A stretch of 64,000 bases of DNA from Gemmobacter sp. GTDB taxonomy: Bacteria; Pseudomonadota; Alphaproteobacteria; Rhodobacterales; Rhodobacteraceae. The stretch is from assembly GCF_034676705.1 (NCBI RefSeq), contig NZ_JAUCBS010000008.1:124001-188000 (forward strand), written 5' to 3'. This document shows positions 23,488 through 31,503 of this stretch, piece after piece (the stretch's first letter is position 1; every line of letters starts with the position of its first letter). Made by a program: the position numbers and the translations under genes. The notes under the pieces are model-generated. The model made no database searches. It saw only the letters and a list, made by a program, of their open reading frames with translations, and was not told where the DNA came from.

Positions 23488-25059
23488 TCACAACGGGCGC
23501 ATCACGCGAAAGCGGGCGATGCCGTCGTTGGCCAGCTGGGCGACCAGCTTCAGTTCCCAGGCGATATAGCCTTCCATGTTTTCGCGGGCGTTGTCGGTGC
23601 CCTCGTAGGGCCGCTTGTAGGCGTCGATGGGGGCCGACAACCAGCGGCCTTCGGTTTCCAGCACCAGCCCCAGGTCGCGCCAGGCTGCGGTGCCACCGCG
23701 CAGCAGCAGCACCCGGCGCGATGTGGCCGCCTGCGCCACCGCCAGATTGGCCGCCGCCACCGCCCCGTCGTCCGAGGTCAGCACCACCGGCCCCAGCCCG
23801 GGCGCCGCGCGCAGGTCGCGGGCCAGTTCGGGGCCCGAGGCGAACCAGGCCCCCGGCACATGGCCCCGGCGATACTCTGCCGCCCGGCCAAGGTCGATCA
23901 CCACGGCACCCTCCAGTGCGGCCAGTTCGCGGGGTTCGATCGCCGGGCCGTCGGGCAACGCCACCTGCGGCGCCTCGGGCAGCGGGAAGGTTTCGGGCAA
24001 CACCACCCCGTCGGACAGCACATGCACATCCCAGCCCATCTGGAACAGCCAGCTGGCCGCCATGCGGGCGCGCACGCCATCGTCGTCATACAGCACGACC
24101 CGCGCGCCGCGGACCCCCAGCCATTCATCGGTGGCCTGCACCAGCTGCCCGCCGGGGGCCGAGGCGAAACCGGCCGGATGCCCGGCCAGATACTCTGCCG
24201 GGTCGCGCACATCGAGGGTATAAAGCGTGCGGTCCCCGGCCTCGTCCCGGAAGCGGGCAAGGGTTTCGCTGCCGATCACCGGCACGCCGACATGCTCGGC
24301 CCAGCGGGCGGCGCTGGCCCGGGCGCGGCCCAGACCGGCGGGGCTGGGGGCGCGGCCCCGGTCCTGCGCGCCCTGCGCCAGCGGCAATCCTTCCAGCACC
24401 CAGCCGATGGTGCCATTGCGCAGCGCGGCAACCCGGTTCGGGATGCCCGCATTCACCAGGCTTTGCGTCCCGATGATGCTGCGGGTGCGGCCGGCGCAGT
24501 TCACGATCACCAGCGTATCGGGCGAAGGCGCGATGTCATGGATGCGGTAGACCAGTTCGCCCCCCGGTACCGACTGGCCGCCCGGGATGCTCATGGTGGC
24601 GTATTCTTCGAACCGGCGGGCATCCAGCACGACGAAATCGCCGCCGCCGTCCAGGATGCGCCGCACCTCGGGCGCCGAAAGCGAGGGGGTATCGCGGATG
24701 GATTCCACCAGTTCCCCGAACGCCTTGGACGGCACGTTGACATCGCGGTAGACCTCGCCTTGCCGGGCATAGCCGCGCAGGCCGCCGGCCAGCACCGCGA
24801 CATCGGTATAGCCAAGCGCGGCAATGCGCGCAGCGCCGGGTTCAGCATAGCCCTCGCCATCGTCATAGACCACGATGGGGGCGCCCAGCCGGGGGACCAG
24901 CGCGGGCAGCCGCAGTTCCAGTTCCGACAGGGGCACGGTCAGGGCGAACAGGGGATGCGCTTCGGCATAGGGGCCTTCCTCGCGCAGGTCGATCAGGGCG
25001 ACTTCTGCCCCGTCGCGCCACAGGCGGCGCAGATCGGCGGGGGAAATGGTTCTGGTCAT
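23488..25059 (-). CDS. Four-domain rhodanese-like sulfurtransferase
   Basis: 523 residues with four rhodanese modules at about 1-105, 125-225, 255-355 and 370-465. Only the second has an active-site cysteine (VIVNCAGRTRSIIG, about residue 187). The first, third and fourth have VVYDDGEG, VVLYDDDG and VVLTSDDG in the loop, so they should be inactive. A similar layout occurs in predicted thiosulfate/persulfide sulfurtransferases near sulfonate or organosulfur genes. The next gene (-) is a remnant of a desulfurisation-type flavoprotein, which supports a sulfur-metabolism role. AAGG precedes the ATG. Confidence 0.88.
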   Translation of the reverse strand: MTRTISPADLRRLWRDGAEVALIDLREEGPYAEAHPLFALTVPLSELELRLPALVPRLGAPIVVYDDGEGYAEPGAARIAALGYTDVAVLAGGLRGYARQGEVYRDVNVPSKAFGELVESIRDTPSLSAPEVRRILDGGGDFVVLDARRFEEYATMSIPGGQSVPGGELVYRIHDIAPSPDTLVIVNCAGRTRSIIGTQSLVNAGIPNRVAALRNGTIGWVLEGLPLAQGAQDRGRAPSPAGLGRARASAARWAEHVGVPVIGSETLARFRDEAGDRTLYTLDVRDPAEYLAGHPAGFASAPGGQLVQATDEWLGVRGARVVLYDDDGVRARMAASWLFQMGWDVHVLSDGVVLPETFPLPEAPQVALPDGPAIEPRELAALEGAVVIDLGRAAEYRRGHVPGAWFASGPELARDLRAAPGLGPVVLTSDDGAVAAANLAVAQAATSRRVLLLRGGTAAWRDLGLVLETEGRWLSAPIDAYKRPYEGTDNARENMEGYIAWELKLVAQLANDGIARFRVMRPL

Positions 25060-25070
25060 GGCAGGGCCTT

Positions 25071-25967
25071 TCAGAAGAATGCGCCGGTCGGCGGCGCGGT
25101 GCCGTTCAGGTAATGGTCGCCCAGCACCCGTTCCTTGTAGACGCGCGGGTTATGCGCCGCGATGACCTTGATGTTGCGCCAGTGCCGGTCCAGCGCGCGG
25201 GCAATGCTGACCCCGCTGCCCGACGACACGTCGATCAGCAGCCCGGCCAGATTGGCGGCGGACTCGTCGGTGACCACCTTGGCCTCGGCCGCGGCAATGG
25301 AGGCCGCGATGGACAGCGGCCCGGCCTGCGGCCCGTCTGCGGCGGCCCATGCGCGGTCCAGTGCGGCCACGGCGCGGTCGGTCAGCGCCTGGATGGCGGC
25401 CCGATGCGCGGCGATGCGGCCGACCACGGCCTGCAGTTCGGGTTCCTGCGACGGGTGGTCGTGCAGCGCGTGGTAATAGTTGCGCCGCCGCGCCCGGATC
25501 AGCGCCACCGCATCGCGCAGGATGCGGTCGGTGATGCCCGAGATGATCGTGGTCAGATAGATCTGGTGAAAGGTGAAGCCATAGAGGAACGGCTGATCCG
25601 CCCTCCGTTCCGGCACGGCATAGAAATCAGAGGGTTCCACCCGCACCCGGGTTAGCACGGTCTTGCCCGATCCGGTCAGTTTCTGCCCGAAGCCATCCCA
25701 GTCATCCGGCAGGCCCACACCTGCGGCACGGGTCGCGATGAACAGGTTGCGCGGCGTGCCATCCGGGTCCAGCGCCGAAGAAAACAGGTGGTCGGCATAG
25801 ATATTCCCGGTGGAATAGACCTTGACCCCCGACAGGCGGAACCCGTCGCCATCGGTCTCCAGCTTTGCATCGGGGCGATAGCCTGCGCCCCCGGCAGGGT
25901 CGGTGCTGACCTCGCTGAAGGCGACGCCAAAGGTGGCGCCGCTGCGGGCCAGATCCAGCACACGGGC
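25071..25967 (-). pseudogene. Acyl-CoA-dehydrogenase-like flavin monooxygenase (SfnC/DszC type), N-terminus lost to an IS
   Basis: 298 codons remain, of about 400 expected. The fragment starts in LARSGATFGVAFSEVSTDPA and runs through the typical FMN/FAD-binding beta domain and the C-terminal helical domain (SSGSGVSIARALDRHWRNIK, AHNPRVYKERVLGDHYLNGT). Relatives (DszC, SfnC, and sulfoacetate or sulfone monooxygenases) use reduced flavin to oxygenate organosulfur compounds. Sequence beyond 25967 is IS DNA, and no matching N-terminus lies on the other side of the element, so the start was deleted. It cannot be expressed as a complete enzyme. Confidence 0.85.
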
Positions 25968-27017
25968 GGCTCTGTTGCACAAATCCTGTGAGGGATTCAT
26001 CTCGTGAATCCAGCATGGTAGCTGTGAGGCATGAGCAGACCGACACCTCCGACCTACAAGACCAGGAACTGGCCGGCCTACAATGAAGCGCTGAAGCGCC
26101 GCGGCTCGCTGACGATCTGGTTCGATCCCGCCATGACATGGGAAGCCGCACCGACCGGCAAGCGCGGGCGGCAGCCCGCCTATGGTGATGCCGCCATCCA
26201 AACCTGCCTGACGATGAAGGTTCTGTTCGGCATGGCGCTTCGACAGACAACCGGGTTTGTTGAGAGCCTCCTGCGCCTGATCGGCCTGGACTGGGCCGTG
26301 CCCGACTTCAGCACGCTCAGCCGCCGCCAGAAGGCGTTGAAGGTGAACATTCCCTACCGGGGTTCCAACGGCCCGTTGCACCTGCTGGTGGACAGCACCG
26401 GGATCAAGGTCGAGGGCGAAGGGGAATGGAACGCCCGCAAGCATGGAGGCACCAAACGCCGGGTTTGGCGCAAGATCCACATCGGGATCGACGAGAAATC
26501 CCTAGAAATCCGGGCGGCCGAGTTCACCACCAGCGACGTGGGCGACGCGCCCATGCTGCCCGAACTGCTGGGCCAGATCCCTCCCGAGCAGGAGATCGCC
26601 ACTGTCACCGCCGACGGCGCCTTCGACACCCGCAAGTGCCATGACGCCATCGCGGCCCGTGGCGCGGCGGCGATCATACCGCCCCGCAAGAACGCCAAGC
26701 CCTGGAAGCCAGACACCCCCGGTGCTGTCGCGCGCAACGAAATCCTGCGCACATCGAAGCGCGTCGGGCGGACCATCTGGCGACGATGGAGCGGCTATCA
26801 CCGCCGAAGCCGCGCCGAAACCAAGATGCACTGCGTCAAGCTGCTGGGTCAGCGCCTGTCCGCCCGAGACTTCGACCGTCAGGTTGCGGAGTTCCAGGTC
26901 AGGGTTGCCGTGCTCAATGGCTTCACCGCGCTCGGCATCCCCGTCACAGAGGTCGCGGGATAAGTCTGCCCAGGGAAAGGGGAAGGACAGTCAGCAGCCG
27001 ATTTGTGCAACAGAGTC
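25968..27017 (+). mobile_element. IS5-family (IS903-like) insertion sequence, copy 1
   Basis: 1050 bp. The left end GGCTCTGTTGCACAAATC (25968-25985) pairs with the inverted right end at 27000-27017, with one mismatch. It carries one intact transposase gene. The flanks (CACACGGGC left, ATGCCCGAG right) are not duplicated, so the original insertion was followed by a deletion or rearrangement. A second copy of exactly the same 1050-bp core lies at 45376-47807; the two differ at many positions and are not recent duplicates of each other. Confidence 0.92.
26031..26963 (+). CDS. IS5-family transposase
   Basis: 310 residues, complete. DDE residues are visible: D in HLLVDSTGIKVEGEG, D in VTADGAFDTRKC, and E in RSRAETKMHCVK. 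The N-terminus (MSRPTPPTYKTRN) and full length fit IS903-like IS5 transposases. GAGG precedes the ATG. No frameshift or internal stop, so the element may still be active. Confidence 0.95.
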   Translation: MSRPTPPTYKTRNWPAYNEALKRRGSLTIWFDPAMTWEAAPTGKRGRQPAYGDAAIQTCLTMKVLFGMALRQTTGFVESLLRLIGLDWAVPDFSTLSRRQKALKVNIPYRGSNGPLHLLVDSTGIKVEGEGEWNARKHGGTKRRVWRKIHIGIDEKSLEIRAAEFTTSDVGDAPMLPELLGQIPPEQEIATVTADGAFDTRKCHDAIAARGAAAIIPPRKNAKPWKPDTPGAVARNEILRTSKRVGRTIWRRWSGYHRRSRAETKMHCVKLLGQRLSARDFDRQVAEFQVRVAVLNGFTALGIPVTEVAG

Positions 27018-27458
27018 ATGCCCGAGGATAAATGGATGCGGCCGCCGGGCGTTGTCTGCACGCCCGTGATGGCCAAGACAGCGCAGCGGCTTTCGACGCA
27101 TGAGGTTGCGGGCGGGCTGCCGGCCGGTTCTTCCGGCGCCGCTTCCTCGGGCGGCACTGGAACCGGCACTGGAACTGGCTCGGGGTCGGGCAGCGGGTCC
27201 GGCGGGTCGGCCGCGGCCGCGGCGGGTGGCAGCGCGGCAAGCGCGTCAGGCGGCGGGGCAGGCAGCGGTGGTTCTGCGGCTGCTGCGGCAGGCGGATCTT
27301 CGGCCGCTGCGGCTGGTGGATCGTCGGGCGGCGGTGCTGCGGGTGGGAGCGCCGCTGCTGCGGCAGGAGGGGCCTCGGCCAGTGCGGCATCGGGGAACGG
27401 CGGCGCTGCCGCTGCTGCTGCGGATGGCGCGTCTGCCAGCGCGTCTGCCAGCCACTGA
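27018..27458 (+). CDS. Gly/Ser/Ala-rich low-complexity protein abutting the IS
   Basis: Up to 146 codons from the ATG at 27018, directly next to the IS right end. After about 40 mixed residues the protein is almost pure Gly, Ser, Ala and Thr (runs such as GTGTGTGTGSGSGSGSGGS and GGSAAAAAGG). Such tracts occur in surface or secreted proteins. The 5' part may have been removed by the IS, so this could be only a C-terminal remnant. It precedes a secreted-protein and CsgG/HfaB-like cluster on the same strand. I do not recognise a family. Confidence 0.45.
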   Translation: MPEDKWMRPPGVVCTPVMAKTAQRLSTHEVAGGLPAGSSGAASSGGTGTGTGTGSGSGSGSGGSAAAAAGGSAASASGGGAGSGGSAAAAAGGSSAAAAGGSSGGGAAGGSAAAAAGGASASAASGNGGAAAAAADGASASASASH

Positions 27459-27511
27459 CCCAGCCCGACGGGCCAATCCGGCCCTGGCCACCATCCTTGC
27501 GGAGACCCCCG

Positions 27512-28054
27512 ATGACCCATCCCGTTTGCACGGTGCTGGCGCGTGCCACCATCGCCCTGACCTTGGCGACAGCCCCGGTGGCCGCGCAGAATTTCTCGAC
27601 CTCGGGCCAGAACTGGTCCGGTGGCTGGGGGTTTTCCGGCACCGCCGAACGCACGCTGTCGGTGCAGCGGGCCCAGGCGATGCAGCAGGTCGAGAACGCC
27701 AGCTCCGGTCCCTCGACCGTGATCACCTACAACACCTGGAACGACAACCGCTCGAACTTCGTGGACAACAGCGGGTCCGACGGCCTGACCCAGACGCTGG
27801 ATTTTCAGGTCGGCGATACCATCGGGCAGAACACCAACACGATCGGCGCCATGAACACCGGGCAGACCACGATCGAGATCACCGGGTCGGGCAATTCGGT
27901 TTCGGCGATCAACGGCGCGGATTCGAACGGATGCCTGGACGGCAGCGTCACAAACACCACCTACGGACTGACCTCTTCCACAGGGCAGCTGGCGCAAGGG
28001 GGGATCGACATTTCGATTGCCGCGTCACGCCCGGTTTCCACCAGCTGCAACTGA
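27512..28054 (+). CDS. Secreted Asn/Thr-rich protein, curlin- or HfaA-like in character
   Basis: 180 residues with a signal peptide (about 1-24, ending VAAQ) and a mature part rich in Asn, Gly, Ser and Thr (NTWNDNRSNFVDNSGSDG, GDTIGQNTNTIGAMNTGQTT, ITGSGNSVSAI). The TIGxxNTGxTTIxI pattern resembles secreted subunits such as Caulobacter HfaA, but the similarity is loose. Two cysteines lie near the end (NGCLDG, TSCN). The downstream CsgG/HfaB-like lipoprotein would be its outer-membrane exporter or anchor. The ATG at 27512 has GGAG upstream. Confidence 0.7.
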   Translation: MTHPVCTVLARATIALTLATAPVAAQNFSTSGQNWSGGWGFSGTAERTLSVQRAQAMQQVENASSGPSTVITYNTWNDNRSNFVDNSGSDGLTQTLDFQVGDTIGQNTNTIGAMNTGQTTIEITGSGNSVSAINGADSNGCLDGSVTNTTYGLTSSTGQLAQGGIDISIAASRPVSTSCN

Positions 28055-28063
28055 GAGGTTTCG

Positions 28064-28264
28064 ATGACCCACTTCCTGTTTCTGGTCGCGGATGCCCTGC
28101 CTCGTGGCACGAACCTGTTCCTGCTAGAGCAGGTGTTGCTGATCTGGCTGGTGACCGCCGCGCTTTGGGCGATGCAGATCTTTGGCTGGTTCGACACGTT
28201 CAACACCTGGTGTTGCACAACGATCGCCCGCTGGATTGGCGGCGCGTCCGATGATCGCGACTGA
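28064..28264 (+). CDS. Small membrane protein in the CsgG/HfaB-like cluster
   Basis: 66 residues with one long hydrophobic segment (about 20-43, LEQVLLIWLVTAALWAMQIFG), a Trp-rich tail and a CC pair (FNTWCCTTI). AGAGG lies 6 nt before the ATG, 9 nt after the upstream gene. The C-terminus overlaps a possible upstream start (28251) of the next gene. Function unknown; co-directional with surface-anchor genes. Confidence 0.65.
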   Translation: MTHFLFLVADALPRGTNLFLLEQVLLIWLVTAALWAMQIFGWFDTFNTWCCTTIARWIGGASDDRD

Positions 28265-28292
28265 CCGCCCTTGCCCTGCGGGGCCGGAAAAG

Positions 28293-29768
28293 ATGGTGCG
28301 GCGGGCGCTTGGCCGGCCGGGCGTCCTGACGCTGGGGCTTGTCGCCCTGCTGTCGGCTTGCACCGCCTCGGACGAGGTGTCGCGCAGCTGGACCACGCCG
28401 CCGAAATCCAACGCGCCGCTGGCCGAAGGCCCGCCGATCGAAGATGTCGTCACCTCCTTTGACGAGGCGCTTGGCTGCCTGCGCGGCAAGGTCCGCCCCG
28501 AGGTGATCTTTGCCGTCGGGCAGGTAATCGACCATACCGGCAAGGAGAACTATTCCGAAGGCGGATCGGGCAAGTTCGTCAGCCAGGGCGCAGGGGAAAT
28601 GGTGCAATCGGCGCTGTACCGCGCCGGTGTCAGCGTGGTGAACCGGCGCGATCCCAACATCGCCATCGTGGAATCCAACTGGGGCATCCGCGACATCAAG
28701 CGGCAGGTGCCGGTCAACTTCTACATCTCGGGCAGCATCAATTCGCTGGATTTCATCCCGGGTGGCGGCGCGGAAATCAGCATCGCCGGCATCGGGCCGC
28801 GCTATCGGCAGAACCGCATCCTGATCGGGCTGGATCTGACGATGACCGATGCCTACACCGGCCGCGTCGTTGGCAGCGTCCCGTTGCAAAAGCAGATCTT
28901 CGCGCGCGAAGTCGGGGTCAGTGCCGGGCGGTTCTTTGGTGAAACGCTGCTGACGATGGATGCCGGCGGGATGGAGCGCGAGGCGCTGCATTTCGCACTG
29001 CGCCAGATGCTGAGCCTGGCGACGTTCGAGCTGCTGGGCCAGATCATGAACCCCGGCGTCTACGATACCTGCCGGGCCAAGGTGAACGCCTTTGCCGGCA
29101 GCGTCACGCACACCGGCACGGGTGACCGTTCCGCCATGGATGCCGCGCTGAAGGCTGCCAAGGAAGCCAGGGCCGATGCGCTGTTGGTCGATGCCAGGAA
29201 TGCCCAGCCGCCCGCGCCGCCGGCCCCGCAAGGCCAGCCCGGCCAACCGCAACGCGCCAGCGCGGCGCAGACCGGCCAGCCGACCGCGCAGCAGATCGGC
29301 AAGACGGCGGTGGCGGCGGCGGTCAGGGCGATGTCGCTGGCGCGCAGTTCCGAGACGGCCCCGACTCAGAAGGAGGCGGTCCAGCAATCGGCCGAGTCGC
29401 TGCGGCTGGCCAACCTGTCGCTGGTAACGCTGAAACAGGCGGCAGGTGCTGGTCTGGCCGGCGACGAAGGCGATGCGGCCGCGGTCGTCGTGCAACAGGC
29501 GATCGAGGCGGCGCGCAAGGCGGCCACGGCGGCGGCCACCCGCCGGGGCGACGGGCCAGCGGCAAAACCGCCGGCTGCCGCAGGCAATGCGGCGGCACCG
29601 GCCACAGCCGCCGCCGACCCGCCAGAGGCAGAGGTCGCGACCCCTGCCGATGATGCCGACACGCCACCGGATGCCGCCGTGACCACATCGCCGGCCGATG
29701 CGCCCGGCAGCCCTGCGGCACCCGAGGTGCCGGGCACGCCGGGGCATATCCGCAAGTTCGGCCAGTAA
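28293..29768 (+). CDS. CsgG/HfaB-family outer-membrane lipoprotein with a long Ala/Pro-rich tail
   Basis: 491 residues. Lipoprotein signal with lipobox LLSAC (cysteine about 23), then a CsgG-like domain (about 60-260): CLRGKVRPEVIFAVGQVIDH, TGKENYSEGGSGKFVSQGAG, GVSVVNRRDPNIAIVESNWG, and QKQIFAREVGVSAGRFFGET. This resembles HfaB, the holdfast-anchor relative of the curli exporter CsgG. The last 200 residues are rich in Ala, Pro and Gln (QPPAPPAPQGQPGQPQ), unlike CsgG and HfaB, which end after the domain. The ATG at 28293 gives the best signal peptide; 28251 is the alternative. Confidence 0.82.
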   Translation: MVRRALGRPGVLTLGLVALLSACTASDEVSRSWTTPPKSNAPLAEGPPIEDVVTSFDEALGCLRGKVRPEVIFAVGQVIDHTGKENYSEGGSGKFVSQGAGEMVQSALYRAGVSVVNRRDPNIAIVESNWGIRDIKRQVPVNFYISGSINSLDFIPGGGAEISIAGIGPRYRQNRILIGLDLTMTDAYTGRVVGSVPLQKQIFAREVGVSAGRFFGETLLTMDAGGMEREALHFALRQMLSLATFELLGQIMNPGVYDTCRAKVNAFAGSVTHTGTGDRSAMDAALKAAKEARADALLVDARNAQPPAPPAPQGQPGQPQRASAAQTGQPTAQQIGKTAVAAAVRAMSLARSSETAPTQKEAVQQSAESLRLANLSLVTLKQAAGAGLAGDEGDAAAVVVQQAIEAARKAATAAATRRGDGPAAKPPAAAGNAAAPATAAADPPEAEVATPADDADTPPDAAVTTSPADAPGSPAAPEVPGTPGHIRKFGQ

Positions 29769-29916
29769 CAGCTTTGCGGATCGGCGCCAGTGCCGGTCTG
29801 CCCGCCACTGCAGCCGCCCCTACCCCCGGGCGGTTCAGACCGGGGCCCCTGGATGAGCAGCCCCCCAACCCACCCGATCCCGCAGGGGCGGATCGGTGTC
29901 AAAACGAGAGACCAAG

Positions 29917-30735
29917 ATGAAGAAACTTCTTCTGACTTCGGCCCTGACCCTGGCAGGTCTGGGCTTTGCAACGGGCGCCATGGCGCAGTCGGCGGAACCC
30001 GAGGAATCCGCAGACACCGGCACCATCGGCACCGGCACCATCACCCAAGCCAAAGACCTCAGCCTGCTGGAACGCATTCTGGCCGATCAGGCCGAGCTTC
30101 AGTCCAGCCTGCTGAACGCGGCCGAGAACTATGCCAACCTGGATGGCTCGATCACCGTTGACGTCAACATGGACACCCTGCTGACCGCGCTGTCGGTGCC
30201 GGTGGCCGCTGGCACTCCGCCGACCACGCTGGGCGCGACCGGCTTCGTCAAGTCGCTCTCGTTCACCGATGGCGGTGCGACGGCGATGGAATTCTTCGAT
30301 CCCTCGACGATCAAGAACGAACTGGGTGACCTGTCGACGACGGTCATCGGCGCGCTGGGAACCGGCACGATCGGCCAGACCACCGCAGCCAGCACGGCGG
30401 ACGGCACGACCGGCAATACCACCAGCTCGTCCTCGACCCTGTCGGGCGTGACGCTGGCGCTGCTGGACGTGACGTCGAACGCACAGGCGATTGCCGGTTC
30501 GACCCAGGCCTACAGCACCAAGATGAAGGACGATCCGGGCCTGATCCAGGTCTCGAACATCGCCGGCAACTACTCGCAGACTCTGAACGGCGGGATCAAC
30601 CTGACGTTTGCGGACAGCCTGCTGAAGGGCGGCGACATGTCCACCACCGTCATCGGTTCGCTGGGAACCGGCAGCATCTCTGCCAACCTCCAGCGCAACC
30701 TGATCGGCACCAGCGGCGGCGCGGCAGCGAACTGA
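29917..30735 (+). CDS. Secreted protein with STTVIG-x-LGTG repeats
   Basis: 272 residues with a clear signal peptide (MKKLLLTSALTLAGLGFATG, cut near AMAQS). The mature chain is rich in Thr, Gly, Ser and Ala. A repeat appears twice, GDLSTTVIGALGTGTIGQTT and GDMSTTVIGSLGTGSISANL, with a related TGTIGTGTI near the N-terminus, spaced so that a beta-structured repeat is likely. No cysteines were seen. It follows the CsgG/HfaB-like lipoprotein, so it may be a client exported to the surface. Function unknown. It ends before a group of hairpins. Confidence 0.75.
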   Translation: MKKLLLTSALTLAGLGFATGAMAQSAEPEESADTGTIGTGTITQAKDLSLLERILADQAELQSSLLNAAENYANLDGSITVDVNMDTLLTALSVPVAAGTPPTTLGATGFVKSLSFTDGGATAMEFFDPSTIKNELGDLSTTVIGALGTGTIGQTTAASTADGTTGNTTSSSSTLSGVTLALLDVTSNAQAIAGSTQAYSTKMKDDPGLIQVSNIAGNYSQTLNGGINLTFADSLLKGGDMSTTVIGSLGTGSISANLQRNLIGTSGGAAAN

Positions 30736-30738
30736 GCG

Positions 30739-30802
30739 CGGCCGGACGACATCCGGCCCCGCCAGATGGCGGGGGCCGGCCCTGCCCGGGTGCCCGGGCA
30801 GG
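30739..30802. repeat. Three tandem GC hairpins
   Basis: Stems: GGCCGGA/TCCGGCC (30740-30746 and 30752-30758), CCCCGCC/GGCGGGG (30757-30763 and 30768-30774), and CCTGCCCGGG/CCCGGGCAGG (30781-30790 and 30793-30802). All are perfect. The first two share bases, so they would be alternatives. None is followed by a T-run. They lie in the 155-bp gap between the secreted-protein gene and the L,D-transpeptidase. Confidence 0.6.
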
Positions 30803-30865
30803 TATACCCCGGGGGGCAAGACGGCAATGTTTCCGTCCCCCCGGACCACTGCCTGTCCCAACTTT

Positions 30866-30883
30866 CCCTGCCGCAAGGCAGGG
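30866..30883 (+). terminator. Hairpin plus T-tract immediately before the L,D-transpeptidase start
   Basis: CCCTGCC-GCAA-GGCAGGG has a 7-bp stem and a stable GNRA-type loop, followed by ACTTTTC and then the ATG at 30891. It is terminator-like for the upstream gene. Its right arm (AGGGAC) is also the only ribosome-binding-like sequence for the next gene, so folding would hide the start. Confidence 0.55.
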
Positions 30884-30890
30884 ACTTTTC

Positions 30891-31496
30891 ATGGCGGCGT
30901 TCATGCAAGACGTTCGTGCAATTGCGGCGCCGGCCGTCCCGACGCGCCGCGCGCTGCTGATCGCGGCAGCGGCCCTGCTGGCGCCATCGGCAGCGGCCGG
31001 TGCTGAACCGGACCAGCCCCCTGATGATGCCGTGATGCGCAATGTCTCGGGCTTTGTGGCGCCACGCTGGCAACAGCATTTCAGCAGCCCGGCCAATGAC
31101 GTGATTCTGGTCGATACCCGGTCGCGGTCGCTGTTCTTCTGGTCGGCGGATCTGCGGGTGCAGCGGATTTTCCCGACCTCGATCCCGATCCGCGAGGAAT
31201 TCACCCGCCGCGGGCGCACCAGCATCATCCGGCTGGTCGAAGGCCCGGACTGGCGGCCGACCCCGTCGATGTTGCGCCGCCACCCCGACTGGCCCACCTG
31301 GCTGCCCCCCGGGCCGGGCAATCCCATGGGCAGCCATGCGCTGCACCTGACCTGGCCGGCCTATCGCATCCACGGAACCCACGACGACAACAAGGTCGGG
31401 CGCCGGGCCTCGAACGGGTGCTTCGGCCTGTATAACCATCATATCGCCGAGCTGTTCCACCTGGTCCGGGTCGGCACGCAGGTGCGGGTGATCTGA
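30891..31496 (+). CDS. L,D-transpeptidase (YkuD family)
   Basis: 201 residues (197 from the ATG at 30903). A signal sequence (about 17-42, RRALLIAAAALLAPSAAAGA) is followed by a YkuD domain with HGTHDDNKVGRRASNGCFGL, which holds the catalytic His and the SxGC(F)GL cysteine motif. These periplasmic enzymes make 3-3 crosslinks in peptidoglycan or attach proteins to it. It ends 7 nt before a convergent oxidase gene. Its place next to a surface-protein cluster could mean a role in anchoring, but that is inference. Confidence 0.88.
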   Translation: MAAFMQDVRAIAAPAVPTRRALLIAAAALLAPSAAAGAEPDQPPDDAVMRNVSGFVAPRWQQHFSSPANDVILVDTRSRSLFFWSADLRVQRIFPTSIPIREEFTRRGRTSIIRLVEGPDWRPTPSMLRRHPDWPTWLPPGPGNPMGSHALHLTWPAYRIHGTHDDNKVGRRASNGCFGLYNHHIAELFHLVRVGTQVRVI

Positions 31497-31503
31497 TCCG
31501 GGC

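Noticed and set aside
27100..28254. Long plus-strand frame across the Gly/Ser/Ala-rich gene and the next two genes
   Set aside because: Arg/Ala/Asp-rich, in another frame from genes with signal peptides and good ribosome-binding sites.
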